DNA of 64,000 nt from Jannaschia sp. CCS1 (lineage in GTDB: Bacteria > Pseudomonadota > Alphaproteobacteria > Rhodobacterales > Rhodobacteraceae), in the NCBI RefSeq assembly GCF_000013565.1, contig NC_007802.1, forward strand, positions 248,001 to 312,000, given 5' to 3'. The notes beneath the pieces were generated by a model. That model saw nothing but the letters and a program-made list of their open reading frames with translations, was not told where the DNA came from and made no database searches. This document shows, piece after piece, positions 36,217-44,390 of this stretch; position 1 is the first letter of the stretch, and every line of letters starts with the position of its first letter. The position numbers were made by a program, and so were the translations under genes.

Positions 36217-37170
36217 CAGGGCGCGCTCTGACCTGCGCAACCGTGTGGGGGTTGTCGCGTCGGCAAGGATCTTGCGGACATCCGGCTCCGTCTCGCTCAA
36301 CGCGATCACCTCCGGGTGGATGTAGCTGTTGCGGGCCATCGTCGGCGTGTTGTTAAGCCGTTTTGCCGCCGCATCGGCCATGGCGGAGATCGTCAGATCG
36401 TCATTGCTCAGGGCCACATCCATCGCAGCGACCGATCCATTCCATGTGCGGAAGGTTTTTGGTGTCAGCCCATCTTCTCCGGTTACATCTGCCATGAAGG
36501 ACGCCAGCATATCAGGCGAGACGGTGCGCACCTCATCACCCTCCAGCCAGGTCGCGATGGGCGCGCCGGGGAGATCATCAAGTTTGTGAAGGGCCCGGGC
36601 CAACGTCTTGTCGCGCAGGGTCTTGCTGACCTTTTGGCCACCCTTGGCCAGAAACCGCAGCCGCGTCCCGTCCTCGTCGGCCAGAAGGTGGCGGGAGCGG
36701 AGCGTTGTTGCCCCGAAACTGCCGTTGGCCTCCGCATAGTCCGGATGACCGGGGCGGAGCGAGAGACGGTCGATCAGGCCCAGAACGGCGGCCAGCACGA
36801 AGTCACGGCTGCCCGGTTCTGCCTCCAGCCCAGTTCGGATTGCCGCGCGCAGGCGGGGCAGCGCATGACCGAACCGTGGCAGATCCTCGAACTTGCGATT
36901 GGCGCGGAAGCGGGTCCAGTCGGGGTGGTAGCGGTATTGCTTGCGCGTCGCGGCATCATATCCCGTGGCTTGCAGATGCCCATTCAGACGCGGGCTGATC
37001 CAGACATGGTTATAGGCTGGCGGCACGGCCAATGCGTCGATCCGGCGCCGCATATCGGTATCTGCGATGGTGGTGCCGTCGGGCGCGCGATAGCTGAACC
37101 CACGTCCGCAGCGACGCCGGGAAATGCCGGGCTGGCTATCGGGATAGTAGATCAAACCGTCGGGGAGCAT
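36199..37170 (-). CDS. DNA topoisomerase IB (poxvirus/eukaryote-like)
   Basis: A 323-residue type IB topoisomerase, a family best known from poxviruses and eukaryotes and present in a minority of bacteria. The active-site Tyr283 is in ARNSYIHPEV. Other catalytic-pocket pieces are the RKQYRYHPDW motif near 76-85, LRSRHLL near 157-163, AKGGQKV near 176-182 and FRTWNG near 240-245. It relaxes DNA by a 3'-phosphotyrosyl link without ATP. It overlaps speB convergently and is 39 bp downstream of the aldolase gene on the same strand. Confidence 0.93.
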   Translation of the reverse strand: MLPDGLIYYPDSQPGISRRRCGRGFSYRAPDGTTIADTDMRRRIDALAVPPAYNHVWISPRLNGHLQATGYDAATRKQYRYHPDWTRFRANRKFEDLPRFGHALPRLRAAIRTGLEAEPGSRDFVLAAVLGLIDRLSLRPGHPDYAEANGSFGATTLRSRHLLADEDGTRLRFLAKGGQKVSKTLRDKTLARALHKLDDLPGAPIATWLEGDEVRTVSPDMLASFMADVTGEDGLTPKTFRTWNGSVAAMDVALSNDDLTISAMADAAAKRLNNTPTMARNSYIHPEVIALSETEPDVRKILADATTPTRLRRSERALLNLIG

Positions 37171-37209
37171 AAACAGACAACGCCAGAAGGGGCGGACCAG
37201 TTCCCACCG

Positions 37210-37935
37210 TCAGTTTGCGTAGTCAGGCTCGTCGCGGTCCAGCACGGCGCGGATACCGCGCAGAAGGTCGTCGTCGGCACCGTGATCCTCTTCCATCTGA
37301 CTGGCTGTTCGCTCCGCCACCTCGTCGGACAACCTCCGCAGCGCCTGGCCTGTCGACAGCGCGATGATGTAGTTTCGCGCGGCGCGTTCAAAATAGTACA
37401 TGCGCATGAACGTCTCTGCCACGGTCTCTCCGATGAAAAGGACGCCGTGGTTGCCCATGATCATCGTCCGCACGCTGGGATCCTGAAACATCCGGGCGCA
37501 GCGCGTCCCTTCATCTTCCAGCGCAAGGCCGCCGTAGTTTTCGTCCACCACCTGCCGATTGTGGAAAATGGCAGAGTTCTGGTCGATTGCGGGCAGCCGC
37601 GAATCCGCAAGGGACGCAAGGACAGTCGCATAGGTTGAATGCACATGCATCGCGCAGCGTGCATGGGGCACGTGACGGTGCAGTGATCCGTGCAGGCCCC
37701 AGGCGGTTTGGTCCGGCGCATCGTCCCCCTCGGCGCTGTCGGGATCATCGGCATCCAGAACCCAAAGATCGGATGCCTTCATTGTGCTGAAATGGTGCTT
37801 GGGGTTGATCAGAAACTGCGTGCCACCGTCGTTCACGGCGAAGGAGAAATGGTTGGCGACCCCCTCATGCATGTCTTCCCGTGCGGTCCAACGGAAGGCG
37901 GCGGCCATCTCGGCCCGGGCCTCTGCATGATCCAT
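37210..37935 (-). CDS. Class II aldolase/adducin family protein
   Basis: A 241-residue member of the class II aldolase/adducin fold. Zinc ligands are expected in HVHSTYA and in NHGVLFIGETVAETFMR, both visible. The family includes L-fuculose-phosphate aldolase and ribulose-phosphate 4-epimerase, but many bacterial members, like this one starting with AAAFRWTAREDMHEGVANHFS, are uncharacterised. It is divergent from a LysR gene, which may control it. Confidence 0.88.
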   Translation of the reverse strand: MDHAEARAEMAAAFRWTAREDMHEGVANHFSFAVNDGGTQFLINPKHHFSTMKASDLWVLDADDPDSAEGDDAPDQTAWGLHGSLHRHVPHARCAMHVHSTYATVLASLADSRLPAIDQNSAIFHNRQVVDENYGGLALEDEGTRCARMFQDPSVRTMIMGNHGVLFIGETVAETFMRMYYFERAARNYIIALSTGQALRRLSDEVAERTASQMEEDHGADDDLLRGIRAVLDRDEPDYAN

Positions 37936-38009
37936 TCCAACACCCCTTCAACGGTTCCGGTCATCGTTAACAAAATGCTAATCTGGCGGCTCGTCCGGGC
38001 GCAATCGTA

Positions 38010-38030
38010 AACAAAGAATTAACGTTTGTT
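38010..38030. promoter_or_regulatory. Candidate LysR operator between the aldolase and LysR genes
   Basis: AACAAA (38010-38015) and TTTGTT (38025-38030) form an inverted repeat with 9-bp spacing in AT-rich sequence of the divergent 208-bp gap. The layout resembles LysR-type binding sites. This is inference only; nothing else in 37936-38143 looks like a gene. Confidence 0.35.
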
Positions 38031-38143
38031 GCGGTGCCTTGAACGATCCGCGGAATAATCGTGCTTTGGACAAAGCCACATCCCAATTGCGCCCCATTTG
38101 ACCACCAAACCTGTCCTCATCGAGTAATAAGGTTTAGGTCGGT

Positions 38144-39049
38144 ATGGATCGTCTCACAGAAATGGAAGCCTTCGCCACCGTTGTGGATCAAGGCGGCTTC
38201 ACCGACGCCGCGAAGAAGATGGGGATTTCCAAATCCGCCGTGTCCAAACACGTCTCTTCGCTGGAGGCCCGTCTGGGTGCGCGGCTGCTGAACCGAACCA
38301 CACGCCGTGTGTCGCCAACGGAAATCGGCCTTGCCTATTATGACCGCGCCCGCCGCGTCCTGAACGATGCCGGAGAGGCCGATGCCCTCGTCACCGCCAT
38401 GCAATCCGCGCCGTCCGGCACGCTGCGCGTCTCTATCGCCACCGATTTCGGGGTGAACCACGTCTCTCCCATTCTTGGCGAGTTTCTGCATGCCTTTCCC
38501 GACATCACCGTGAACATGGTCCTCAACAACCGGTATGTGGAGCTGATCTCGGAAGGGTTCGATATGGCGATCCGCGTGGGGGAGCTGGAAGACAGTTCGC
38601 TGATGGCACGCAAGATCTGCGAGACCCAGCGCCGGATGATCGCCGCGCCGTCGTATTTCGAAGAATACGGGCGGCCTGAGCGGATCGATGACCTGAATGA
38701 GCACAAGCTGCTGCATTACTCCAACTCCAGCGCCGGGAACGTCTGGAAAATCACTGCCCCCTCGGGTGAGTTGCGCCAAGTGCGCACCGCCGGTTGGCTG
38801 ACCGTGAATGATGGTCAAAGCCTTCTGAATGCTGCCATCGGAGGGTTGGGCATCGCCTATCTTCCCAGTTTCCTCTATGCCGAACCGCTTCGTCAGGGCC
38901 TATTGGTCGACGCGATGCCGGATCTGCCCACGGATGTTCAAGGCGTCTATGCCGTCTATCCACCGGGCCGCTACATCCAGCCCAAGGTTCGCTCCTTCAT
39001 CGATTACCTGGTCGAAGCCTTCCGCGACAAAGGCCCCGAAGACTGGTGA
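38144..39049 (+). CDS. LysR-family transcriptional regulator
   Basis: A 301-residue regulator with the N-terminal LysR winged helix (MDRLTEMEAFATVVDQGGF, SKSAVSKHVSSLEARLGARLL, then TRRVSPTE) and a periplasmic-binding-like effector domain (about 90-295). It is divergent from the class II aldolase gene, the usual arrangement for regulator and target. Two strong hairpins follow the stop. The effector is unknown. Confidence 0.94.
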   Translation: MDRLTEMEAFATVVDQGGFTDAAKKMGISKSAVSKHVSSLEARLGARLLNRTTRRVSPTEIGLAYYDRARRVLNDAGEADALVTAMQSAPSGTLRVSIATDFGVNHVSPILGEFLHAFPDITVNMVLNNRYVELISEGFDMAIRVGELEDSSLMARKICETQRRMIAAPSYFEEYGRPERIDDLNEHKLLHYSNSSAGNVWKITAPSGELRQVRTAGWLTVNDGQSLLNAAIGGLGIAYLPSFLYAEPLRQGLLVDAMPDLPTDVQGVYAVYPPGRYIQPKVRSFIDYLVEAFRDKGPEDW

Positions 39050-39068
39050 TCCCTCCCTCCCTTGCCGC

Positions 39069-39108
39069 GCTCTTTGGGACGGCCTGCACTTGAAATGACC
39101 CAAAGAGC
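39069..39108 (+). terminator. First hairpin downstream of the LysR gene
   Basis: GCTCTTTGGG (39069-39078) pairs perfectly with CCCAAAGAGC (39099-39108) across a 20-nt loop. There is no T-run, so on its own it is an inverted repeat. It sits 19 bp after the LysR stop and just before a true terminator. Confidence 0.6.
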
Positions 39109-39115
39109 CCACTTC

Positions 39116-39155
39116 ATCCCGGACCTTGCCTGCGTGCATCGTCCGGGATTTTTTT
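39116..39155 (+). terminator. Rho-independent terminator of the LysR gene
   Basis: ATCCCGGAC (39116-39124) pairs with GTCCGGGAT (39141-39149) and is followed by seven T residues (39149-39155). It is a strong intrinsic terminator on the plus strand. Confidence 0.92.
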
Positions 39156-39214
39156 GACGTGGTCGTGTATCTGAAAACTGTCTCGAACATGCGGTTTAGG
39201 CTCTGTTTTCCAGA

Positions 39215-40162
39215 TTACTCGGCGGTGGTCAGAACAACCTCCACCCTGCGATTGGCCTCCCGGCCTTCAGGTGTGGTGTTGGACGCGCGGGGGGACAGGA
39301 ACCCGATCCCCTGAAACTCCACCTGTGCAGGATCGACGCCAAGCTCCCCTGTCAGGAATTGGAGGACTGCCAGCGCGCGCGAACGGGACAGCGCGATATT
39401 GCCGGATAGCGACCCAAGCGCATCGGTGTGGCCCACGAGGACGATAGACCGCGCAGGATCTTCCGCCAGAAAAGCGGCCAGCGCGGTGAGGGAGCCGTAG
39501 CGCTCGCCGCTGAGCTGCGAGGCGCCTGTTTCAAACTGAAGATCGTCGAGGGGCGCGGAGCCCGTGGTTCTAAGTCGCTCGATCAGATCCGTGGGGGAAG
39601 GGCTGTCATCGACGCCAGGTTCCGGCGCGCGGGTCGATTGAATGACCGGCGCGGGGTCCGATGGCGGCTGGATCAGCGCAAGGTGAACAAAGCCGATGGC
39701 ACCTCCGCGAGAGATCATCAGGGCTGCGCGCGTGTCTCCATCCTCGGACAGTGCCGTGAGGTAGTGGAAATCGCCAAGGTCCACGTGCATCTCGGGAGCG
39801 GCGCCGACAGGCAGGGCATGGCGAAAGTCGAAGCCACCGCACGCGCTGGCGAAACACGTGAACGGCACGGTGTAGCCCTGCGCTTCGATCTGTTCGCGGA
39901 GGGTCATCAACAGACCAGCCGTGGTGACATCCACGCCTGTCACCTGCCAGGTGAATTGCTGCACGTCGCCACTGGCGATTTGTGTCGGAACACCGGACGT
40001 GGCGGACCAAGGACCTGTGGCGATAGGATGTTGGCCACCCTCGGGATCGCTAATGTGCACAAGCTCTGCCGCCGCGGGGAAGGTCAGGTCAAACGTTTGC
40101 CCGGCGGAGGGTAGGCAAATGAACGCCGCGCAGACCATTGCGGTGCGGCCAAATCGCTGCAT
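39215..40162 (-). CDS. OmpA-family exported protein
   Basis: A 315-residue exported protein with a signal sequence (GRTAMVCAAFICLPSAGQ). Its N-terminal part of about 180 residues is not recognised and carries two cysteines (CFASACGGFDF). The C-terminal OmpA/peptidoglycan-binding domain shows VLVGHTDALGS, NIALSRSRALAVLQFL and REANRRVEVVL. I chose the ATG giving MQRFGRTAM, 11 bp after the GNAT stop; the longer frame upstream overlaps that gene. It is the last gene of a MoCF-GNAT-OmpA minus-strand unit and probably ties the outer envelope to peptidoglycan. Confidence 0.86.
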   Translation of the reverse strand: MQRFGRTAMVCAAFICLPSAGQTFDLTFPAAAELVHISDPEGGQHPIATGPWSATSGVPTQIASGDVQQFTWQVTGVDVTTAGLLMTLREQIEAQGYTVPFTCFASACGGFDFRHALPVGAAPEMHVDLGDFHYLTALSEDGDTRAALMISRGGAIGFVHLALIQPPSDPAPVIQSTRAPEPGVDDSPSPTDLIERLRTTGSAPLDDLQFETGASQLSGERYGSLTALAAFLAEDPARSIVLVGHTDALGSLSGNIALSRSRALAVLQFLTGELGVDPAQVEFQGIGFLSPRASNTTPEGREANRRVEVVLTTAE

Positions 40163-40173
40163 GCCTGCGTCTT

Positions 40174-40911
40174 TCACCGGGCCTGTCCACCTGCATCCTC
40201 TCGATAGACGTAGGTTCCCACAGGTTTGAGCCCCAAGGAAGTATAAAGCCGCCGGGCCCCCTTGTTTTGTTGCGTGACAAGGATGGAAAGCCACGTTGCG
40301 CCATTGTCTGAGGCCCATGTCGCGGCGGTGCGCATCATATGTGCGGCCAGACCTTTGCGGCGGGCAGTGGGTGCGACCTCAAGCGCGTGGAGCATGGCGA
40401 TGTCGCCATGGAGGCCAACGTAGGCGGCCCCTGCGGGCATGTCAGAGATGCGGCCAAAGAGAGAGGTTTTTGCCCCGCTTGCACGGTCCATGATGGCGCG
40501 GCGGGGTGCGTCAATGCCGCCTGCGTCCCAAATCTCGGTCTGGATGGCGAGTGGCGGCCAGATCGTGAAGGCGGTCACCGGCGGCGGCGTCGCGGCCAGA
40601 TCGCGCGCGCGGATCACCATCGCGTCCGTGGGGTCACGGGTGATGTAGCCTTGGGTATCGAGCATATCCGACAGAGGCGTCTGGTGATCGAGGACCTGAA
40701 ACAGGGGGGACCGTCCTTGCGCCGCCATGGCCGCTTGCGCGGCGGCCAACTCCTCCTCGCTGACGCTCCTCGCAGTTGCGTTTTTGAGGCGGGCAGCGCT
40801 GACCCGGTTTCCGCCAAGGTCCATGGCCGGAACGATGAACGGGCCTATGGTCCGAGACGTGGCAGCGGGCCATGTGGCCTGAAGCACAGGGAAGAGGTCT
40901 GCGATGTTCAT
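40174..40911 (-). CDS. GNAT-family N-acetyltransferase
   Basis: A 245-residue protein whose C-terminal half is a GNAT domain. The acetyl-CoA loop region is ARRKGLAAHMMRTAATWA, followed by WLSILVTQQNKGARRLYTSLGLKPVGTYVYR. The N-terminal 110 residues are less conserved. The acceptor is unknown. Its ATG overlaps the stop of the MoCF-domain gene by 4 bp. Confidence 0.87.
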   Translation of the reverse strand: MNIADLFPVLQATWPAATSRTIGPFIVPAMDLGGNRVSAARLKNATARSVSEEELAAAQAAMAAQGRSPLFQVLDHQTPLSDMLDTQGYITRDPTDAMVIRARDLAATPPPVTAFTIWPPLAIQTEIWDAGGIDAPRRAIMDRASGAKTSLFGRISDMPAGAAYVGLHGDIAMLHALEVAPTARRKGLAAHMMRTAATWASDNGATWLSILVTQQNKGARRLYTSLGLKPVGTYVYREDAGGQAR

Positions 40912-41636
40912 GTCGCCTCGGGGAACAGCTGTTGCAAGGCGGCCATGACGCGGGCGACGGCATCTTTGTCCTGACTGCGCGCCACGACGTTGGAGCCATG
41001 GATGCCGTTCTGCGTGAACGGGTAGGAGCCGAGGGAGACATCGGGGTTCGCCTCCGCCAGATCGCCCAACGGCCCGGCAATGTCGCCCTCGCCCCGTTCC
41101 ACGCGCAGGGAGGCTGACACCATTTTTGCGCCGCCGGTCAGTGTCGGCAAAAGTCCCTCCAACATCGCCTCAAAGATCTTCGGCACACCGGCCATGACGT
41201 GGACATTGCCCAGGGTAAAACCCGGCGCTGCGCTTATGGGATTGTCGATCAACGCAGCGCCATCGGGCACGCGCGCCATGCGCAGGCGCGCCGCGTTCAA
41301 CTCCTGCCCCGATTTGTCGTAATGGGCTTGCAGGATCGCGCGGGCGTCGTCCCGGATGCCGCACGCGGCGCCAAGCGCATCGGCCACAGCTTCTGCCGTG
41401 ATGTCATCATGGGTCGGCCCGATTCCGCCAGATGTGAACACATGGTCATAAGCCCCAGACAGCTCAGCCACATGTCGCGCGATCACCGCATGATCATCGC
41501 TGATCATCCGCGCCTCACTCAGCGTGATCCCATGGTCCGTCAAAGCCTTCGCCAGATGGTTCATGTTGCTGTCACGGGTGCGGCCCGACAGGATCTCATC
41601 TCCGATGACGAGCATGGCAGCGGTGGGGTTGGGCAT
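40908..41636 (-). CDS. MoCF-domain protein (CinA N-terminal type)
   Basis: A 242-residue protein with the molybdopterin-binding-like fold shared by MoaB/MogA and the N-terminal half of CinA: LVIGDEILSGRTRDSN, VFTSGGIGPTHDDITAEAVA and PGFTLGNVHVMAGVP. The C-terminal NMN-deamidase half of full CinA is absent, so it may be a nucleotide-pyrophosphatase-type relative rather than CinA itself. The ATG giving MPNPTAAML matches the family start. It heads the unit with the GNAT and OmpA genes. Confidence 0.88.
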   Translation of the reverse strand: MPNPTAAMLVIGDEILSGRTRDSNMNHLAKALTDHGITLSEARMISDDHAVIARHVAELSGAYDHVFTSGGIGPTHDDITAEAVADALGAACGIRDDARAILQAHYDKSGQELNAARLRMARVPDGAALIDNPISAAPGFTLGNVHVMAGVPKIFEAMLEGLLPTLTGGAKMVSASLRVERGEGDIAGPLGDLAEANPDVSLGSYPFTQNGIHGSNVVARSQDKDAVARVMAALQQLFPEAT

Positions 41637-41722
41637 AGGCACTCCGTTCTTTTTGAGGCCCTGACGCATCGCTGCGCGAGCGCGACTTGGACAGGGGCCA
41701 ACAACGGTATAGGTCCACCCCC

Positions 41723-42448
41723 ATGCGCTTTCCAACCCCGCTTGTCCCCGCCCGCCTTCTGCGTCGTTACAAACGCTTCCTGTCCGATGCCGTGCTGGAG
41801 GACGGGACGGAGATCACCGCCCATTGTCCCAACCCGGGCGCGATGCTGGGCCTGAAAGATGACGGCGCGCGGATCTGGCTGTTGCCCAATGACGATCCGA
41901 AGAAAAAGCTGAAATACGGTTGGCGGTTGGTGGAACTGCCAGATGGCCATTTCGCGGGCATCGATGCGGGCCTGCCGAACGCTTTGGTGAAGGAGGCGTT
42001 GGCCGAGGGGCAGATCGAGGCGCTGCGCGGTTATTCCAGTATCCGGCCCGAACAGAAATACGGCGACGAGAACAGTCGCATTGATTTCCTGTTGTCTGAG
42101 CCGGGACGGCCCGATGCCTTTGTTGAAGTCAAGAATTGCCACCTTCGGCGCGAGAGCGATTGGGCCGAATTCCCCGATTGCGTGACGGACCGTGGCGCGA
42201 AGCATCTGCGTGAGCTGACAAAGATTGCCCGAAGCGGGGGGCGCGCGGTCATGCTGTATGTCGTGCAGCGTACCGATTGCGCGCGCTTCCGCCTCGCGCC
42301 GGATCTGGACCCGGCCTATGCCCGCGCCTTCGATGCGGCCCGTGATGCGGGCGTGGAAGTGCTTTGCCACGGCACCGATATTACGCCTGAGGGGATCACC
42401 CTTACGGGACCATTGCCTGTCGACCCATCGCCGCAGGCGCGGGACTGA
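41723..42448 (+). CDS. sfsA: Sugar fermentation stimulation protein homologue
   Basis: A 241-residue SfsA-family protein. Typical features are the opening PLVPARLLRRYKRFLSD, ITAHCPNPGAMLGL, the nuclease-like SRIDFLLSE...AFVEVKNCHL core and FPDCVTDRGAKHLREL. The family has an OB-like part and an endonuclease-like fold; its true role is unsettled. The ATG at 41723 leaves the family N-terminus intact. It is followed by an unusual 218-bp gap before map. Confidence 0.93.
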   Translation: MRFPTPLVPARLLRRYKRFLSDAVLEDGTEITAHCPNPGAMLGLKDDGARIWLLPNDDPKKKLKYGWRLVELPDGHFAGIDAGLPNALVKEALAEGQIEALRGYSSIRPEQKYGDENSRIDFLLSEPGRPDAFVEVKNCHLRRESDWAEFPDCVTDRGAKHLRELTKIARSGGRAVMLYVVQRTDCARFRLAPDLDPAYARAFDAARDAGVEVLCHGTDITPEGITLTGPLPVDPSPQARD

Positions 42449-42477
42449 TCAGTAGCGCGCCGAACACCGCGCAGCTT

Positions 42478-42590
42478 TGCCTGAGACCGCCGGAAACAGT
42501 GAAGCACCGAGACCAGGCTGGTTTTGGACGCCTTCAGGTCCACCAGTACTTTCGCCTTGTCCAGCGGGACACAACCTGCGCTCTCAGGCA
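42478..42590. other. Nested inverted repeats in the sfsA-map gap (candidate structured RNA or gene remnant)
   Basis: A perfect 9-bp closing stem (42478-42486 with 42582-42590) encloses two further hairpins. One pairs CTGGT (42518-42522) with ACCAG (42542-42546) and GGAC (42526-42529) with GTCC (42538-42541). The other pairs 42558-42562 with 42567-42571 around an AGCG loop. The layout is that of a three-way junction. It matches no RNA family I recognise. The minus strand also keeps an open frame here, so a decayed coding sequence is possible. Confidence 0.4.
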
Positions 42591-42666
42591 CTGGCAATTT
42601 CTCCACGTCCGCCCTATTTATCGCGAGAACACGCTTGTCCGCCCGCGCGGGTGATGGAGACTTCCC

Positions 42667-43476
42667 TTGGACGATTTCAAAGGCCGACTGACAAAAGACG
42701 GCATCCGCATTCACCAGATTGTTGACTGCGCTGGTATGCACCGGGCGGGGCGGCTTGCGGCGGACATTCTGGATCGGGTCGCACCGCTGGTGGTGCCCGG
42801 TGTCACGACCGGCACATTGGATGCGCAGATTGAGGCCTGGGTGGACGAGGTCGGGGCCAAATCCGCGACAATCGGGTATCGCGGCTACAAGCATGCCAGC
42901 TGCATCAGCATCAACCATGTCGTCTGCCACGGCATCCCCAGCGACAAGAAGCTGAAGGACGGCGATATCGTGAATATCGACGTGACGGTCATCGTCGACG
43001 GCTGGTTCGGGGATACGTCGCGGATGTTTGTGGCCGGCAATCTGCCGCGCAAGGCGGAGCGGTTGATCCAGGTCACGCATGATGCCCTGTTCAAGGGAAT
43101 TGAGGCCGTGAAACCCGGCAAGACCTTCGGCGATATCGGTCACGCGATCCAGGCCTATGTGGAGGCGCAGCGCATGTCCGTTGTGCGCGACTTCTGTGGC
43201 CATGGCTTGGGGCAGGTGTTTCACGCGCCTCCCAACGTGTTGCATTACGGTCGGCCGGGCACTGGCCCCACGCTCGAAGAAGGCATGTTCTTCACCATTG
43301 AGCCGATGGTGAACCTGGGTCGCCCTGAAACGAAGGTTCTGTCCGATGACTGGACGGCCGTGACCCGCGATAAATCCCTCAGCGCACAGTTTGAGCATTC
43401 CATTGGCGTGACGGCGGATGGGTTTGAGATCTTTACGCTGTCGCCCACCGGTCGGTTCCATCCAACCTATGGCTGA
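42667..43476 (+). CDS. map: Methionine aminopeptidase, type I
   Basis: A 269-residue cytosolic enzyme removing the initiator methionine. The five metal ligands are visible in NIDVTVIVDGWFGDTSR (two Asp), GHGLGQVFHAPPN (His), FTIEPMVN (Glu) and SAQFEHSIGV (Glu). The substrate His is in YKHASCISINHVVCHG. The start is TTG, 6 nt after a GGAGA ribosome-binding site; no in-frame ATG fits. radC follows 101 bp downstream on the same strand. Confidence 0.95.
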   Translation: MDDFKGRLTKDGIRIHQIVDCAGMHRAGRLAADILDRVAPLVVPGVTTGTLDAQIEAWVDEVGAKSATIGYRGYKHASCISINHVVCHGIPSDKKLKDGDIVNIDVTVIVDGWFGDTSRMFVAGNLPRKAERLIQVTHDALFKGIEAVKPGKTFGDIGHAIQAYVEAQRMSVVRDFCGHGLGQVFHAPPNVLHYGRPGTGPTLEEGMFFTIEPMVNLGRPETKVLSDDWTAVTRDKSLSAQFEHSIGVTADGFEIFTLSPTGRFHPTYG

Positions 43477-43577
43477 GATGTGATGTGTTATGCGGGCGCT
43501 CGTTAACCCGCCGTTTCAGTCAAGCTGGGTATCCATCGCTAACGATCCGTTAACCATTTGACGGCAAGCTTGTGGGC

Positions 43578-44351
43578 ATGTCGGATCAGCCTGCGTTTAC
43601 CTTCGATGAAGCCTCACCAGAGTTTGTGGATGCCACGCTGGTCGCACCGCGCAAGGCGGGTGGCCCTTCCAAGGGGGCAGAGGCGCATCGCCACAAACAT
43701 CGTGATCGCTTGCGGCAACGTTTTACGGACGGTGGCGCAGATGCCGTGCCGGATTATGAGCTGCTGGAAATGGTCCTCTACGGGGCGATTCTGCGGGGCG
43801 ACACAAAACCGCTCGCCAAACGCCTGATTGATCGGTTCGGAGATCTGAACCGCGTTCTGGCCGCCCCCGTCGCCCGCCTGAAAGAGGTGGAGGGCGTCGG
43901 CGACAAGGTCGTCTTCCAACTGAAGCTGATCGAAGCCACGGGTCACCGCATGGCCCGCGCCAAGGTGATGCAGAAGCCGATCCTGTCATCATGGGACGCG
44001 CTGCTGGCGTATTGTCAGACGGCCATGGCCCACCGCGATCTGGAGCAGTTCCGCGTTCTCTACCTCGACCGCAAGAACGTGCTTGTGGCCGACGAGGCGC
44101 AAGCCGATGGGACGGTGGACCACGTCCCAGTCTACCCGCGGGAGGTCATCAAACGCGCGCTGGAACTCAATGCGACCGCCCTTATTCTGGTCCACAATCA
44201 TCCCTCAGGCGATCCGACGCCGTCGGAGGCGGACGTGCAGATGACCATGGCGATCCGGGATGCGGCAGACGTCTTCAACATCGCCATCCATGACCATCTG
44301 GTGATCGGCAAAGCGCGGGAGTTGAGTTTCCGCGCGGAAGGTTACCTTTAG
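43578..44351 (+). CDS. radC: RadC/JAB-domain protein
   Basis: A 257-residue protein with an N-terminal helix-hairpin-helix part (LKEVEGVGDKVVFQLKL) and a C-terminal JAB metalloprotease-like domain with HNHPSGDPTPSEAD (His206, His208, Asp219). The old link to DNA repair is not firmly supported; the biochemical role is unknown. ATG 43578 is chosen over a GTG two codons earlier. Confidence 0.94.
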   Translation: MSDQPAFTFDEASPEFVDATLVAPRKAGGPSKGAEAHRHKHRDRLRQRFTDGGADAVPDYELLEMVLYGAILRGDTKPLAKRLIDRFGDLNRVLAAPVARLKEVEGVGDKVVFQLKLIEATGHRMARAKVMQKPILSSWDALLAYCQTAMAHRDLEQFRVLYLDRKNVLVADEAQADGTVDHVPVYPREVIKRALELNATALILVHNHPSGDPTPSEADVQMTMAIRDAADVFNIAIHDHLVIGKARELSFRAEGYL

Positions 44352-44390
44352 ACTGTCTTCATCCTGGAGGCGCTGCAAACCTTGGAGCCC

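Noticed and set aside
40908-41636. Full CinA (competence/damage-inducible protein)
   Set aside because: Only the N-terminal MoCF-type domain is present at 242 residues; the NMN-deamidase half is missing.
42316-42666. A minus-strand reading frame through the sfsA-map gap (segment PESAGCVPLDKAKVLVDLK)
   Set aside because: It looks locally protein-like but runs without a stop into the sfsA antisense strand, has no convincing start and lower third-position GC than the true genes. Kept only as an alternative explanation for the inverted repeats there.
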